This document shows, piece after piece, positions 10,293 to 20,529 of a stretch of 64,000 nt of DNA. Made by a program: the position numbers and the translations under genes. The first letter of the stretch is position 1; each line of letters opens with the position of its first letter. A model generated the notes under the pieces. It was given only the letters and a program-made list of their open reading frames with translations. It did no database searches and had not been told where the DNA came from. Source of the stretch: Pseudoips prasinana (taxonomy: Eukaryota; Arthropoda; Insecta; Lepidoptera; Nolidae); the NCBI GenBank assembly GCA_951640165.1, contig OX621265.1:22333001-22397000 (forward strand). Direction: 5' to 3'.

Positions 10293-12345
10293 TAAATGTA
10301 CTACTACAGTGAGTGTACCCAATAGAAAACAAACTTTTCAACCTTGGGTAACCCCGGGATTACTAAAATGCATAAGATTTAGAGACAAATTGCAGCGGAA
10401 ATATAAAAAGTGCCCCAATAATAAAAACTTAGAGATAACATTCAAGAGATATAGAAATCACTGTAATGCAATCCTTCGTCACTTAAAAAATCAATACGAT
10501 AAGATAGACCTAGAAAAAAATATAAAAGATATTAAGAAAACGTGGAATACAGTAAAACGGGTTTGCAATCTAAATACGTCAAGAAATCACCAAGACACTG
10601 TAGATATATTAAAAATAAAATCCAATCCCCAAGTTTCTGTTAATTTTATCAATGAATATTTTGTTAATGTAGGTAACAGGTTATCAAACAATTTATTGCA
10701 AAAACTCCAGACTACTGAAAATAATCTCGTGAAAAACTTTAGATCTGAAAATAGACTATTGAATTCGTTTGTTTTACTAGAAACTGAGGAACAAGAGGTA
10801 TTCAAAATTGTAATGGCTTTGAAGAATACGAACTCCATGGGTTGGGACGGTATATCTTCAGCATTTATGAAAAAATGTGTAAGACATCTTATCATGCCTC
10901 TAACTTATATTATTAATTTGTCTCTGTCATTGGGTAAGTTTCCTAATGTATTAAAAGATGCGGTTGTTATTCCTATTTTCAAGTCAGGGGAGAGGGACAG
11001 TATTACTAACTATCGACCAATATGTCTATTGTCTACGATTGCTAAAATTTTTGAAAAAATCATAAATGTTCGACTAGTTAACTACTTGGAAAAATATAAT
11101 ATTATATCTGATAATCAGTATGGTTTCAGAAGAAATAGATCTACTATGGATGCAATTGAACAATTAGTTACGAATGTCGCTAAGAATATAGACTCAAAGA
11201 AAAAAACCATAGGCATATTTCTCGATTTAGCAAAAGCCTTCGATACTGTCTCTGTCCCCCTTCTAATCTGTAAGTTGGAGTCAATTGGTATCCGTGGCAC
11301 TCCATTGGATCTTTTTAAAGATTACCTAAGCAACAGATCACAGTCTGTAAGACTAAACAGTTTTGTTAGTTCCAAACAAAAAGTGAATTTCGGTGTTCCC
11401 CAAGGCTCAGTTCTTGGGCCTACACTATTTTTAATATATGTAAATAATCTATGTAATCTTCAACTTCACAATACAAAAATTATTAGCTTTGCTGATGACA
11501 CAGTCATTCTATTTCAAGATGATACCTGGACAAAAGTAAAACAGGCAGCTGAAAAAGGCATAAAAACTATAATAGAATGGTTGGATTCCAATTTATTGAC
11601 ATTAAACTTATCCAAGACCAAGTATATAACTTTTAGTATTAAAAACAATTCACAACCGAACCCCAACTTTATTTTAAAAGCGCATAATTGTAATGACATT
11701 AGTTTAGAACATTGTAACTGTTGTACACTTTCCTCAGTTGATAGTATTAAGTATCTTGGTGTCGATATAGACAAGAACCTTAATTGGAAACAGCACGTTA
11801 ATAACTTAAGGGCTCGCATACGTAAACTAATACCAATTTTCAAAAAGTTGCGTAATCTTAAAGACAGTAAGATTAACAAAACTGTATATCTTGCTTTTTG
11901 CCAATCTATAGCTACCTATGGTATATCGGCATGGGGAGGAGCTAAAAAAAGTATTTTAATTAAAGCTGAAAGAGCGCAGAGATGTATATTAAAAGTAATA
12001 AATTTTAAACATTTCAGATATCCTACCACTGATCTATATAAAGAATTCAAAGTATTAACAATTAGACAGTTATTTATCAAAATTATAGTTCTTAGGCAAC
12101 ATTCTTGTACAAAGGGTAGTAGTTTATCAGCCAGAAGGAAATATATGGTTTTTGAAATCCCTACATGTAAAATATCTTTTACTACAAACTTCTCATTCTA
12201 TTTATCTCCCTTCTTGTATAACCGCATTAGTAAGACCAACCCTATTAAAGATATGACTAGATATGTTTGCGGAAGGGCTCTGGTATCGTTTATGAGTAAA
12301 TTGGACTATGAGGAGACTGAAAAGCTTTTAAAAAGGGCGATATAA
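10293..12345 (+). CDS. LINE A ORF2, reverse transcriptase part
   Basis: The second half of LINE A ORF2, about 684 residues and open throughout; the frame reaches back to the LINE B junction and needs no start of its own. The region between endonuclease and RT has FQPWVTPGLL, matching LKPWITPGLI in LINE D. RT blocks follow: NTNSMGWDGISSAFMK, NYRPICLLSTIAKIFEK, YGFRRNRST, GIFLDLAKAFDTV, GVPQGSVLGPTLF and SFADDTV. The C-terminus has YGISAWGGAKK. With the 3780-4697 part, ORF2 would be about 990 residues, normal for such LINEs. No stop is seen in this part. Confidence 0.9.
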
Positions 12346-13661
12346 TATTTATGATATAATTTATGTTTACTTTTTATATATTAATACAAACAAGTTTATT
12401 ATTTAAATACACATAAATATATAAAGCTATATATATATATATACTATGATCATATACACTATAAACAATATTTTTATCATATATAAAACACTACATCAAA
12501 AATTACAAACCGATTAATAAAAGTTAAACCTTAGTTGTTAAGTTCTTTATCAGATTATTCTGTTTTATTAGCGTATACTATGTGTTTACATCCAATTAGC
12601 CACTCCTCGGCTGTACGGATACAAAAGGTGCGATATACCATTTGTTACCGTATTACCTGAGGTTGCAACGGATTATGAACTCTGTCGCTAGTACATTAAG
12701 ATCGTACGTAAATTTTATTCGGTAGTGAGAATCTTACCTTGCCGTAACACAGTTTCGACTAACACGGGAGGTAAAGAAATTTTACGGATTACCGACATTA
12801 GTACTGTACTAAAACATTAGTTTATAAACTTTAAATAATAACTGTGCTTATGTGATAGTACGTAAGTATTAGTTTAGTTTGTTTGTGATATAACAACGAA
12901 CTCATCTTACATTCCGTTCTATATAATTAGATTAGATAATTAGAATATACCAAAGAAACGGTTCCAGGTGATATTGTTTAATAATTTACGAGCTAATAAG
13001 TAAAAAGTATATGATAGATAATAGATAATATATTTTGTAAACAACGATTAACTGCTTCTTATACTCAGTCTAAATTGAGCAACACTTTTTGGATATTACC
13101 GCATACTGTAATAATACTTATTCAGGAAGTTAAAACAATGGTCAAAACTAATACAAACGGCATGTCCTTCTGACTATAAGCCTAAATCTGGCACAGCTGT
13201 TCTGTTACACTTTGATGAACCAACTTTACTTTATTTTTGTTATTTCTTTACAGTTCTACCACGCGATGTTGCACTAACGTTTGTGCTCGTAAAATTATAC
13301 GCAAGCCGTTCTGTACTTTATTCATTTCGAGTTTAAGTTCAAATTATGTTGGCGTATTTTGTTCTATTTTTCAAAGACTGGTCAGACGGTGTTGTGCAAT
13401 TACAGAATTTGTTTATGTCCTGCCATGCATTGGTCCGCTTGGAGGTAGTGTTATCTATTTTATTATAAGTGAAGTAATGCTCGTTTATTATAGTTTACAT
13501 TCTTACTCTTACACATAATAATGGTTTTAGATTTATTACTAGATACGAGTCTGTTAATATATAATCTTATCTTAAGTTATTTTACGGGTTATAAGGTTTA
13601 TAAGATGTATTGTACTTAAGACTGTATGTAGTATAGTTTCTTAAATTAAATAAATAAATAA

Positions 13662-13696
<35 letters not shown>
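12346..13696 (+). other. Probable LINE A 3' region and poly(A)
   Basis: No convincing gene. The region is AT-rich and ends in AAATAAATAAATAAAT and a run of A from about 13661 to 13696. Repeat R resumes at 13697, so the whole stretch lies inside the LINE A insertion. At 1.35 kb it is long for a LINE 3' UTR and may hide another, unrecognised insertion. Confidence 0.45.
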
Positions 13697-13698
<2 letters not shown>

Positions 13699-13740
13699 AG
13701 AAATGTTTTGGCAATCCGAGTACCTAAATATCTATAATAT
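13697..13740 (+). repeat. Repeat R, copy 1, middle part
   Basis: Short R segment (AGAAATGTTTTGGCAATCCG, then GTACCTAAATATCTAT) matching 35300-35345. It is bounded by LINE A on the left and LINE C on the right and ends in ATAATAT (13734-13740), the target duplication of LINE C. Confidence 0.65.
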
Positions 13741-14631
13741 TTATTTTTTTTTTTTTTTTTTTTATTGATAAGGCACACCAACAACCTATTCACAATTTGT
13801 TTGTAAGAATCTAACACAGAGAGAATTAATCCAGTGTGAGTAGGTCACTTACAGGTATGCACAACGTTCGCAGACGAGTACTTTACATTACCTTGACCAG
13901 TATTAGTAAATTAAATAATTGACAGATAACAAGATTTATACATAACAAATAGAAAACACATATCAAACAATTTGTACATAAATTTATGCAATACATTATA
14001 TAAAACAACATATATTAATCAATTAAAATTCAAATAAAATACATTTACGATAAAATTAAACGAATACAAATTAAAGAGTTAAAATATTATATCGCAAAAC
14101 CTTAAACTTAAAATATTATTAAAAGTGGACTCAGTGGCTTGAGTTTAAGTTTTGGTTTAGCGCCGACTGCGGATCAATATTTTTAAGTTTTGTTTTATAT
14201 TGAGAGATAGAATTTCGGAAAATATCAAGATTCTCACATTTGTTGGTCACCTCGTTAAACGTGTTCATCATTCTATTTAGAGGGGCTGATTTACCTAAGT
14301 TAGTGCGACAGCGTACAGGTACAAATGTTTTAAATTTTTTTTGAGATCTCACTAAGCCACTTCGGGGCACGTTTAAACGTATTTGTTTTAGTAAGTCAGG
14401 TGTGCAGGTAACGCCGTTCATAATTTTATATAGAAGCATTAGGTCAGCATGAGCTCTTCTTTCTTTCAGGGAAGCCATTTGGAAATGTAGCAAGCGCTGT
14501 TGATAATCTGCTCTATGAGGACAGCCACAATCCTTGAAACGTAAATAACGTGTGAAATTTTTCTGAATCCGCTCTATTCTATCACTGTGAATGTTGTATA
14601 TTGGATTCCAGATAGGAGACGCATATTCGAG
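13741..14631 (-). mobile_element. LINE C, 5'-truncated non-LTR element
   Basis: A minus-strand insertion of 891 bp. Its poly(A) tail appears as a T run at about 13744-13763. Its 5' end is truncated inside the RT C-terminal region. It is flanked by ATAATAT at 13734-13740 and 14632-14638, a 7-bp target duplication, and it sits inside repeat R. Confidence 0.85.
14131..14631 (-). pseudogene. LINE C reverse transcriptase, C-terminal fragment
   Basis: The coding remnant of LINE C. From the truncation point the minus strand reads YLEYASPIWNPIY, then DRIERIQKNFTRYL and the C-terminal block, ending at TGA near 14131. The block LEYASxIWNP is typical of the last part of LINE reverse transcriptases and is shared with LINE I at 62640. 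The frame is open, but the endonuclease and RT core are missing, so no function remains. Confidence 0.8.
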
Positions 14632-14638
14632 ATAATAT

Positions 14639-14750
14639 GTAACTAGAAATATTATGTATACCTACTTTACTATATTACTATTTACTACACACATGTTCTA
14701 ACGTTTTACAAGCGCTTTTTAAAGTCTACGTGAATAAAAAGGAACCTTTT
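14639..14750 (+). repeat. Repeat R, copy 1, right part
   Basis: The end of the split R copy: AACTAGAAATATTATGTATA, then ACAAGCGCTTTTTAAAGTC and ACGTGAATAAAAA. It matches 35345-35440 and, inverted, 57040-57140. Confidence 0.65.
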
Positions 14751-15560
14751 CTTATTTTTTTTCATGAAACTGCTTTTAGATGATATCTCTGACTGATTTA
14801 GATGTTTTCTTTTTGACCTACAGAAGTTTCCTCGCGCATTGGGAAATAATTAAAAAGCACAAAACAATTAATTTCGTGTACAACGCCATCTCTGATACTT
14901 GATAGTTGACTGCACTCCTTCAAACTACCGGATCGCTTGTGATTAATTTTATTGTGTATATTTGAGCGGGTCCCTGTACAATAGTTTGGATTTACAATAG
15001 ACCCGAAAGGTGGCGCTGCGATCAGAATTCACATTATTTTTATATTTTCAGGGCCGAACAGTACATATATGAATATGTTGGGTCTAGTTGTTCCAAGATA
15101 TTGTTATTATTATTACACAGTGCCATCTGATCCCACAGTACGCAGAGCCTGTATCTACTATGACAACCCGACAACTGATAAACATACTTATACAACATGT
15201 AAAGTAATTAACGCACACCCTCAAACACCCCAATTAGAATATTATGTTGTAATCATAATACATACACAGATTTTTTTATTTAACATGTATATGCATTGTT
15301 ATTTACTAAATTAGTTTCTTGGAATAAAGTTTAATTTTCTTTATTTTGTATTGAATGATGGAATTTGTATGAATACAATTAAACTAATATTTTAAAAGGC
15401 TCATTACTTTGACTTACAGTCCATTTCAATTTGCTTTCACTGTACAAGGTTAATATGACAATAATTTCCGTAGTCGTAATTATTTTGGAATAAAAAATGA
15501 CCTATATTAAAAATGATATAAATCGATTCAGTAAACGATTCTGAACAAACTATTTTCAGG
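14751..15560 (+). other. Intergenic stretch, no gene recognised
   Basis: I see no coding region here. An 81-codon open frame at 15069-15314 has no recognisable motif. GTAATTAACGCACACCCT (about 15204-15221) is the inverse of AGGGTGTGCGTTAATTAT at about 15558, just at the left edge of LINE H, giving a 17-bp inverted repeat about 340 bp apart. Confidence 0.5.
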
Positions 15561-17257
15561 GTGTGCGTTAATTATATACAAGGAGGCTTTTAAGTCTAAG
15601 TTAAAATGGTGTCAGGACAATGAAGACAAAATTAAAATGGATATACTAGCTATTCACCATAAAACGAAAGACTTTAAGAGTTTCTGGAAACACACCAAGA
15701 AGCTGGAGGCTAGGACGAGTTTACCTACATGCATTAATGGCCTATCTGAACCTAGTCAGATAGCTGGACTCTTTCAGGAACACTTTAAAGTGAGTTCCAC
15801 GTTAGTTAAATCGGCGCGGGTGCTCGATTCTGAGAAGCCAAGTGGCCCACTTATTAGGTTTACCGCTAAAGAAGTAGCAGACACCATTAAGGGTATGAAG
15901 CGGGGGAAATCACCGGGTCACGACGATCTTAGTATCGAGCACTTGCAGCACGCGGGAGTACATTTACCAAGGGTGCTAAGTATGTTATTTAATCTGTGTG
16001 TAACTCATGAGTATTTACCTCGGGAGCTTATGGAAACTATGGTTATACCAATTGTGAAAGACAAGACAGGGGATGCTTCCGACAAGAACAATTATAGACC
16101 GATTTCATTGGCCACAGTGGTGGCGAAGGTGCTGGACGGTTTGCTTGACTACCAACTAGACAAACACATAAAGCTTAACGAATCTCAGTTCGGTTTCAGA
16201 TCTGGGCTCTCAACTGAAACAGCCATTTTGAGGCTCAAGCATACTGTCCAGTACTATGTGACTAGAAGCACACCGATCTATGCATGTTTCTTGGACTTGT
16301 CGAAGGCATTCGACCTGGTTTCGTACGATGTACTATGGGATAAGCTCCTGATGGACACTAGTACTTCTGGTGAGCTTATCAATATACTGCGGTATTGGTA
16401 CAATAACCTTATGTTAAGTGGGGGGACTCTTGCTCACAAGAGTATAGATTGGAGTGCGGAGTGAGACAGGGTGGTCTGTCTTCTCCCCGTCTCTTTAATC
16501 TGTATATAAATAACCTGATAGGGGAGTTAATCAGCACTGACATCGGATGCTCTATTGATGGAAAAATTGTCAATAATATAGTATACGCGGACGATTCAGT
16601 ATTGGTTTCTCCATCACATAAGCAATTAATTGTCATTTGTGAGAGGTACGCAGAGGCTCACGGGCTTAGGTATAACCCGGTGAAAAGTCAGCTGTTGGTG
16701 TTTAAGTCTGGTAACAAAGTACCTAAATTTGTCCCTCCAGTGCGACTTAATGGGAACCCTTTAAGTCGGGTTACAAAAATTAAATACTTGGGCCACTGGC
16801 TTACTGAGGACCTTTCAGATGACTTAGACATAGAACGTGAACGAAGGGCCTTGGCAGTGAGGTGTAACATGCTGGCTCGTAGGTTTGTAAGGTTGTTTGT
16901 ACAAGAGAAGTGAAAATAGCACTTTTTAAATTTTACTGCCAAACTCTGTACACCTGCAACTTATGGGTCAGTTATCGTCGCAGGTCACTCGAAACACTAC
17001 GTGTACAATACAATAATGGTTTTAGGATGCTGATGGGGCTGTCCCGCTGGTGCAGCGCATCAGGTATGTTTGCAGAAGCAAGGACTGATTGCTTCAAGGC
17101 AATTTTAAGGAAAAGAACTGCCTCCCTGATGCGTCGTGTGCGAGACAGTACCAGCAGCCTCCTAAATACCATATTGCACAAAATTGATTGCCCAATAGTG
17201 AGCCACTGGAACAGTGTTCACATTGGTTCCAGGGCTCCCATTTTTAACGTAAGATAG
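15561..17257 (+). pseudogene. LINE H reverse transcriptase, Rex1-like
   Basis: A 5'-truncated LINE starting in coding sequence at about 15561. RT blocks are GKSPGHDDLSIEHL, NYRPISLATVVAKV, FGFRSGLSTETA, CFLDLSKAFDLV, GVRQGGLSSPRLF and VYADDSVLV (catalytic YADD). The C-terminal part (FYCQTLYTCNLWVSYRR, YNNGFRMLMGLSRWCSAS) resembles Rex1/Babar-type elements of the CR1 group. There are frameshifts near 16440 (frames 15637-16464 and 16449-16913) and near 16905 (next frame 16910-17257). The endonuclease is absent. A (TTA)n-like tail ends at about 17346. Confidence 0.8.
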
Positions 17258-17385
17258 ATTTATTACTGTAGTACTAACATATTTCTAAGCTATTACTAAC
17301 AAATTACTATGGATTAATTATTATCTGAAATAAATATATTATTATTAATGTTTCAGAAATCTTTAAAATGAATTGTATAAATTTT

Positions 17386-17457
17386 AGTGCGGGTGGGAAT
17401 CGAACCCACGACCACGGGGATCCGGCCCATGTGCGTTAACCGCTCCGCCACCGCACC
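17386..17457 (-). tRNA. tRNA-like copy 1
   Basis: A 72-nt tRNA-like sequence. It has an acceptor stem GGTGCGG/CCGCACT (last pair G.T), an A-box-like TGGCGGAGCGG, a T arm GTGGG-TTCGATT-CCCAC with B box GGTTCGATTCC, and a possible anticodon stem ATGGG/CCCGT. The anticodon loop reads CCGGATC, giving GGA (Ser) if read normally. But base 33 is C, not T, and the variable loop is short for tRNA-Ser. A tRNA-derived repeat is more likely than a working tRNA. Confidence 0.6.
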
Positions 17458-17750
17458 AGGTACTGAACACTTCAAATTTATACAACCCATTCGTTCGATA
17501 TTTCTTAACGCATTTTAGTCGCTTTAACGCCATCTTACCGAAACCTACTCGGCTAACAACGGCTGGAATGCCAATACTTAGATCGGACAATTCCAACAGA
17601 TGGCGCTTTTTTAAATTATTCATTTTTGAATATTTTTATTAAATCATAGTTTTTATTATTAACTATGATTTTTTATTACTTTTAGCATTTTAAACATGCT
17701 ATACTGAAAACAATGTTTCAGAAATCTTTAAAATGAATTGTATAAATTTA

Positions 17751-17822
17751 AGTGCGGGTGGGAATCGAACCCACGACCACGGGGATCCGGCCCATGTGCG
17801 TTAACCGCTCCGCCACCGCACC
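17751..17822 (-). tRNA. tRNA-like copy 2
   Basis: Identical to copy 1 as far as I can see, exactly 365 bp further on. Confidence 0.6.
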
Positions 17823-18115
17823 AGGTACTGAACACTTCAAATTTATACAACCCATTCGTTCGATATTTCTTAACGCATTTTAGTCGCTTTAACGCCATCT
17901 TACCGAAACCTACACGGCTAACAACGGCTGGAATGCCAATACTTAGATCGGACAATTCCAACAGATGGCGCTTTTTTAAATTATTCATTTTTGAATATTT
18001 TTATTAAATCATAGTTTTTATTATTAACTATGATTTTTTATTACTTTTAGCATTTTAAACATGCTATACTGAAAACAATGTTTCAGAAATCTTTAAAATG
18101 AATTGTATAAATTTA

Positions 18116-18187
18116 AGTGCGGGTGGGAATCGAACCCACGACCACGGGGATCCGGCCCATGTGCGTTAACCGCTCCGCCACCGCACC
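18116..18187 (-). tRNA. tRNA-like copy 3
   Basis: Identical to copies 1 and 2, in the third unit, which is truncated at 18240 next to the palindrome centre. Confidence 0.6.
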
Positions 18188-18310
18188 AGGTACTGAACAC
18201 TTCAAATTTATACAACCCATTCGTTCGATATTTCTTAACGTTAAAGCGACTAAAATGCGTTAAGAAATATCGAACGAATGGGTTGTATAAATTTGAAGTG
18301 TCCAGTACCT

Positions 18311-18382
18311 GGTGCGGTGGCGGAGCGGTTAACGCACATGGGCCGGATCCCCGTGGTCGTGGGTTCGATTCCCACCCGCACT
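18311..18382 (+). tRNA. tRNA-like copy 4 (inverted arm)
   Basis: The same 72 nt on the plus strand, 53 bases after the palindrome spacer. Just upstream it has GTCCAGTACC where the other units have GTTCAGTACC, a one-base difference between the arms. Confidence 0.6.
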
Positions 18383-18675
18383 TAAATTTATACAATTCAT
18401 TTTAAAGATTTCTGAAACATTGTTTTCAGTATAGCATGTTTAAAATGCTAAAAGTAATAAAAAATCATAGTTAATAATAAAAACTATGATTTAATAAAAA
18501 TATTCAAAAATGAATAATTTAAAAAAGCGCCATCTGTTGGAATTGTCCGGTCTAAGTATTGGCATTCCAGCCGTTGTTAGCCGTGTAGGTTTCGGTAAGA
18601 TGGCGTTAAAGCGACTAAAATGCGTTAAGAAATATCGAACGAATGGGTTGTATAAATTTGAAGTGTTCAGTACCT

Positions 18676-18747
18676 GGTGCGGTGGCGGAGCGGTTAACGC
18701 ACATGGGCCGGATCCCCGTGGTCGTGGGTTCGATTCCCACCCGCACT
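18676..18747 (+). tRNA. tRNA-like copy 5 (inverted arm)
   Basis: The same 72 nt, 365 bp after copy 4. Confidence 0.6.
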
Positions 18748-18984
18748 TAAATTTATACAATTCATTTTAAAGATTTCTGAAACATTGTTTTCAGTATAGC
18801 ATGTTTAAAATGCTAAAAGTAATAAAAAATCATAGTTAATAATAAAAACTATGATTTAATAAAAATATTCAAAAATGAATATATTATTATTATTAAGTAA
18901 CATGTTGTATATTCCTCAATAGAAACATTAGAGATAAATTACATCCAGACACAGAACAAATAATCATGCTCTTTATACTAATAT

Positions 18985-19075
18985 TGGTCGTGGATGGGGA
19001 TCGAACCCACGATCTCTGGCTTGCCAGGGTCACTGACCCCTAGTCTACAGGTCATATATCGCCGTCCCCGGAGAA
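18985..19075 (-). repeat. Second tRNA-like repeat, different family
   Basis: The minus strand has GGGTTCGATCCCC, a good B box, near its end, and opens with TCTCCGGGGACGGCGATATA. That opening recurs at 27784-27805 with the preceding ATTTTATT, so it belongs to a dispersed tRNA-derived repeat. No full cloverleaf is convincing. Confidence 0.45.
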
Positions 19076-20529
19076 TAAAATGATTATTACTAAAACTCCA
19101 CTTTTCAGGAAAAATAAAAAACATGTTTTCGTCGATTGCTCCTTAAATACTGGACGTAGACTGATGATTGTTAGCTTTGAACAAAAGTTATTTTTTGTAT
19201 ATTCGGAATGTTTTAGTGAAACACGTCTTATTATTAAACTATAGATAGGTATTACTTAAAAAATAAGAAGTTAATCAAAATAAATCATCGTCTAAGTTCT
19301 ATAATGTCGATTATCCTTTTGTTCTCCGTACAGCCTGACCAGAATCAAATATTGCACTCTTTACTTATCATTTTATTCTAGGGGTTTTTAGGATGCAAGT
19401 GTTGATGATAATACTTTCATATCGTCTTCTTCTAGTAAATATTGTATATTTTTTTCTGTTAAGGATTTGAATTTGAAATCCCAATTAAACTATGATATGA
19501 TAATCAACATTAGTTTTAATCAATACAAGTGTTTGAAAATTAATTTTGAAACTAAACGTCTTCCAAATCGTTAATTTAATAAAATCTAGGTTCTCACTCC
19601 AAAAAATTAATACATAAAAAACAAAATAGTGAAGAACGACAGTATTTTTCTTGACTTAACTCTTAGTACCTTCATTTAGTATTAATATTTAGGTCAGCCT
19701 TATGATCCTTTATAATCTGAATTATAATTAATACAAAGATATTATTATTACACGAAACAAATTATTAATATAATCTATTACTTAGATAATTTGTTATCAA
19801 TATAACAGCTCCATAATCATATGTATCGCATAAAATCATTTTCTTCTAATTAATAATGTTGATAAATAAAATAAAGATGGGTGACTAAACGTAATGATGT
19901 TCCTCATTATCGTTACTGCTACCAGAACAGCTACTGTCATAAGTCAAGGACTCGTAACAACCACGATAGTAACTTGGAATATCTCAGTGTATAACGTTTG
20001 GAGTTCGGGCACATAGCCAGGACTTGGGGTTGGTAAGTTGTTGGTATCCCGTCTGCTTCATATTCTTCTGACAGACTCTGTATTTAATTGCGAAAATTCA
20101 GAATCAAAATTGTATTTATATTTTAAAATTGATGGATTTTAATGTGAAATACTACCATGATTTGAGTCAATGATATTTTTTGGCTTTGCTCATTTTTTAA
20201 CCATGTTATTAACTCTTATCATATCTCGTCATATTGTCTATTAACTCTTTTATATTGTAAAACTCTGCTTGCGCCATCTCTTTAACTTCATATTTTTTTT
20301 CCATGTATCTTCGCGTTCATAATGATTGATTGTGTGCATCTAATCAGGCGTTTATAAAACTCTATGTTTTAATCAACGTTCCATGTTGGAATGCATGGAA
20401 TACTCCTCACTTTGGCCATGGCAAGGTTGAAAGAATCGATGTAATTCAATTAAAGCTTCGGAGCACCAAAAATATAGAGAGTGAATATAAATATGTTTTT
20501 ATTTAGTCCGCAACAACCTTCGGCGTAAA
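19076..20529. other. AT-rich stretch, no gene recognised
   Basis: I see no supported gene. A cysteine-containing minus-strand frame at 19885-20100 is broken by a stop and is listed among the rejected items. Confidence 0.5.

Larger units (their letters stand above)
2367..13696 (+). mobile_element. LINE A, non-LTR retrotransposon split by LINE B
   Basis: The limits come from repeat R, which is interrupted at about 2366 and resumes at 13697 directly after a run of A residues (about 13661-13696). Inside are ORF1 (2552-3397), the endonuclease part of ORF2 (3780-4697) and the RT part (10293-12345). LINE B at 4701-10286 separates the two ORF2 parts. I found no clear target duplication around LINE A. 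That 12346-13696 is all LINE A 3' UTR is inferred from the R boundaries. Confidence 0.75.
17347..18880. repeat. Palindromic array of 365-bp units, each with a tRNA-like sequence
   Basis: Units start at 17347, 17712 and 18077, a period of exactly 365 bp. The third unit is cut at 18240. After a 17-base spacer (18241-18257) the sequence continues as the reverse complement, with tRNA-like blocks at 18311 and 18676, again 365 bp apart. The arms match over roughly 620 bp with very few differences. Each unit has a tRNA-like block inside an inverted repeat (TTGTATAAATTT on one side, AAATTTATACAA on the other) and a hairpin AAATCATAGTT / AACTATGATTT. (ATT)n sequence borders both ends of the array, suggesting insertion into the LINE H tail. 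A palindromic assembly error is an alternative. Confidence 0.85.

Noticed and set aside
13237..13518. 93-codon plus-strand frame
   Set aside because: No motif or homology recognised; it lies in the presumed LINE A 3' region.
15069..15314. 81-codon plus-strand frame
   Set aside because: Low-complexity, no motif; probably chance.
17386..18747. Five functional tRNA-Ser(GGA) genes
   Set aside because: The anticodon loop has C at position 33 and the variable arm is short for tRNA-Ser, so a tRNA-derived repeat fits better.
17384..18770. Open frames of 79-100 codons on both strands within the tRNA-like array
   Set aside because: They run through the tRNA-like block and recur only because the unit is repeated; they occur on both strands and have no known motif.
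19885..20100. Minus-strand frame with several cysteines and acceptor-like sequence near 20085, considered as a second exon for the gene at 28097
   Set aside because: It is broken by a TGA in the middle, no family could be recognised, and no link to the exon can be shown from sequence alone.
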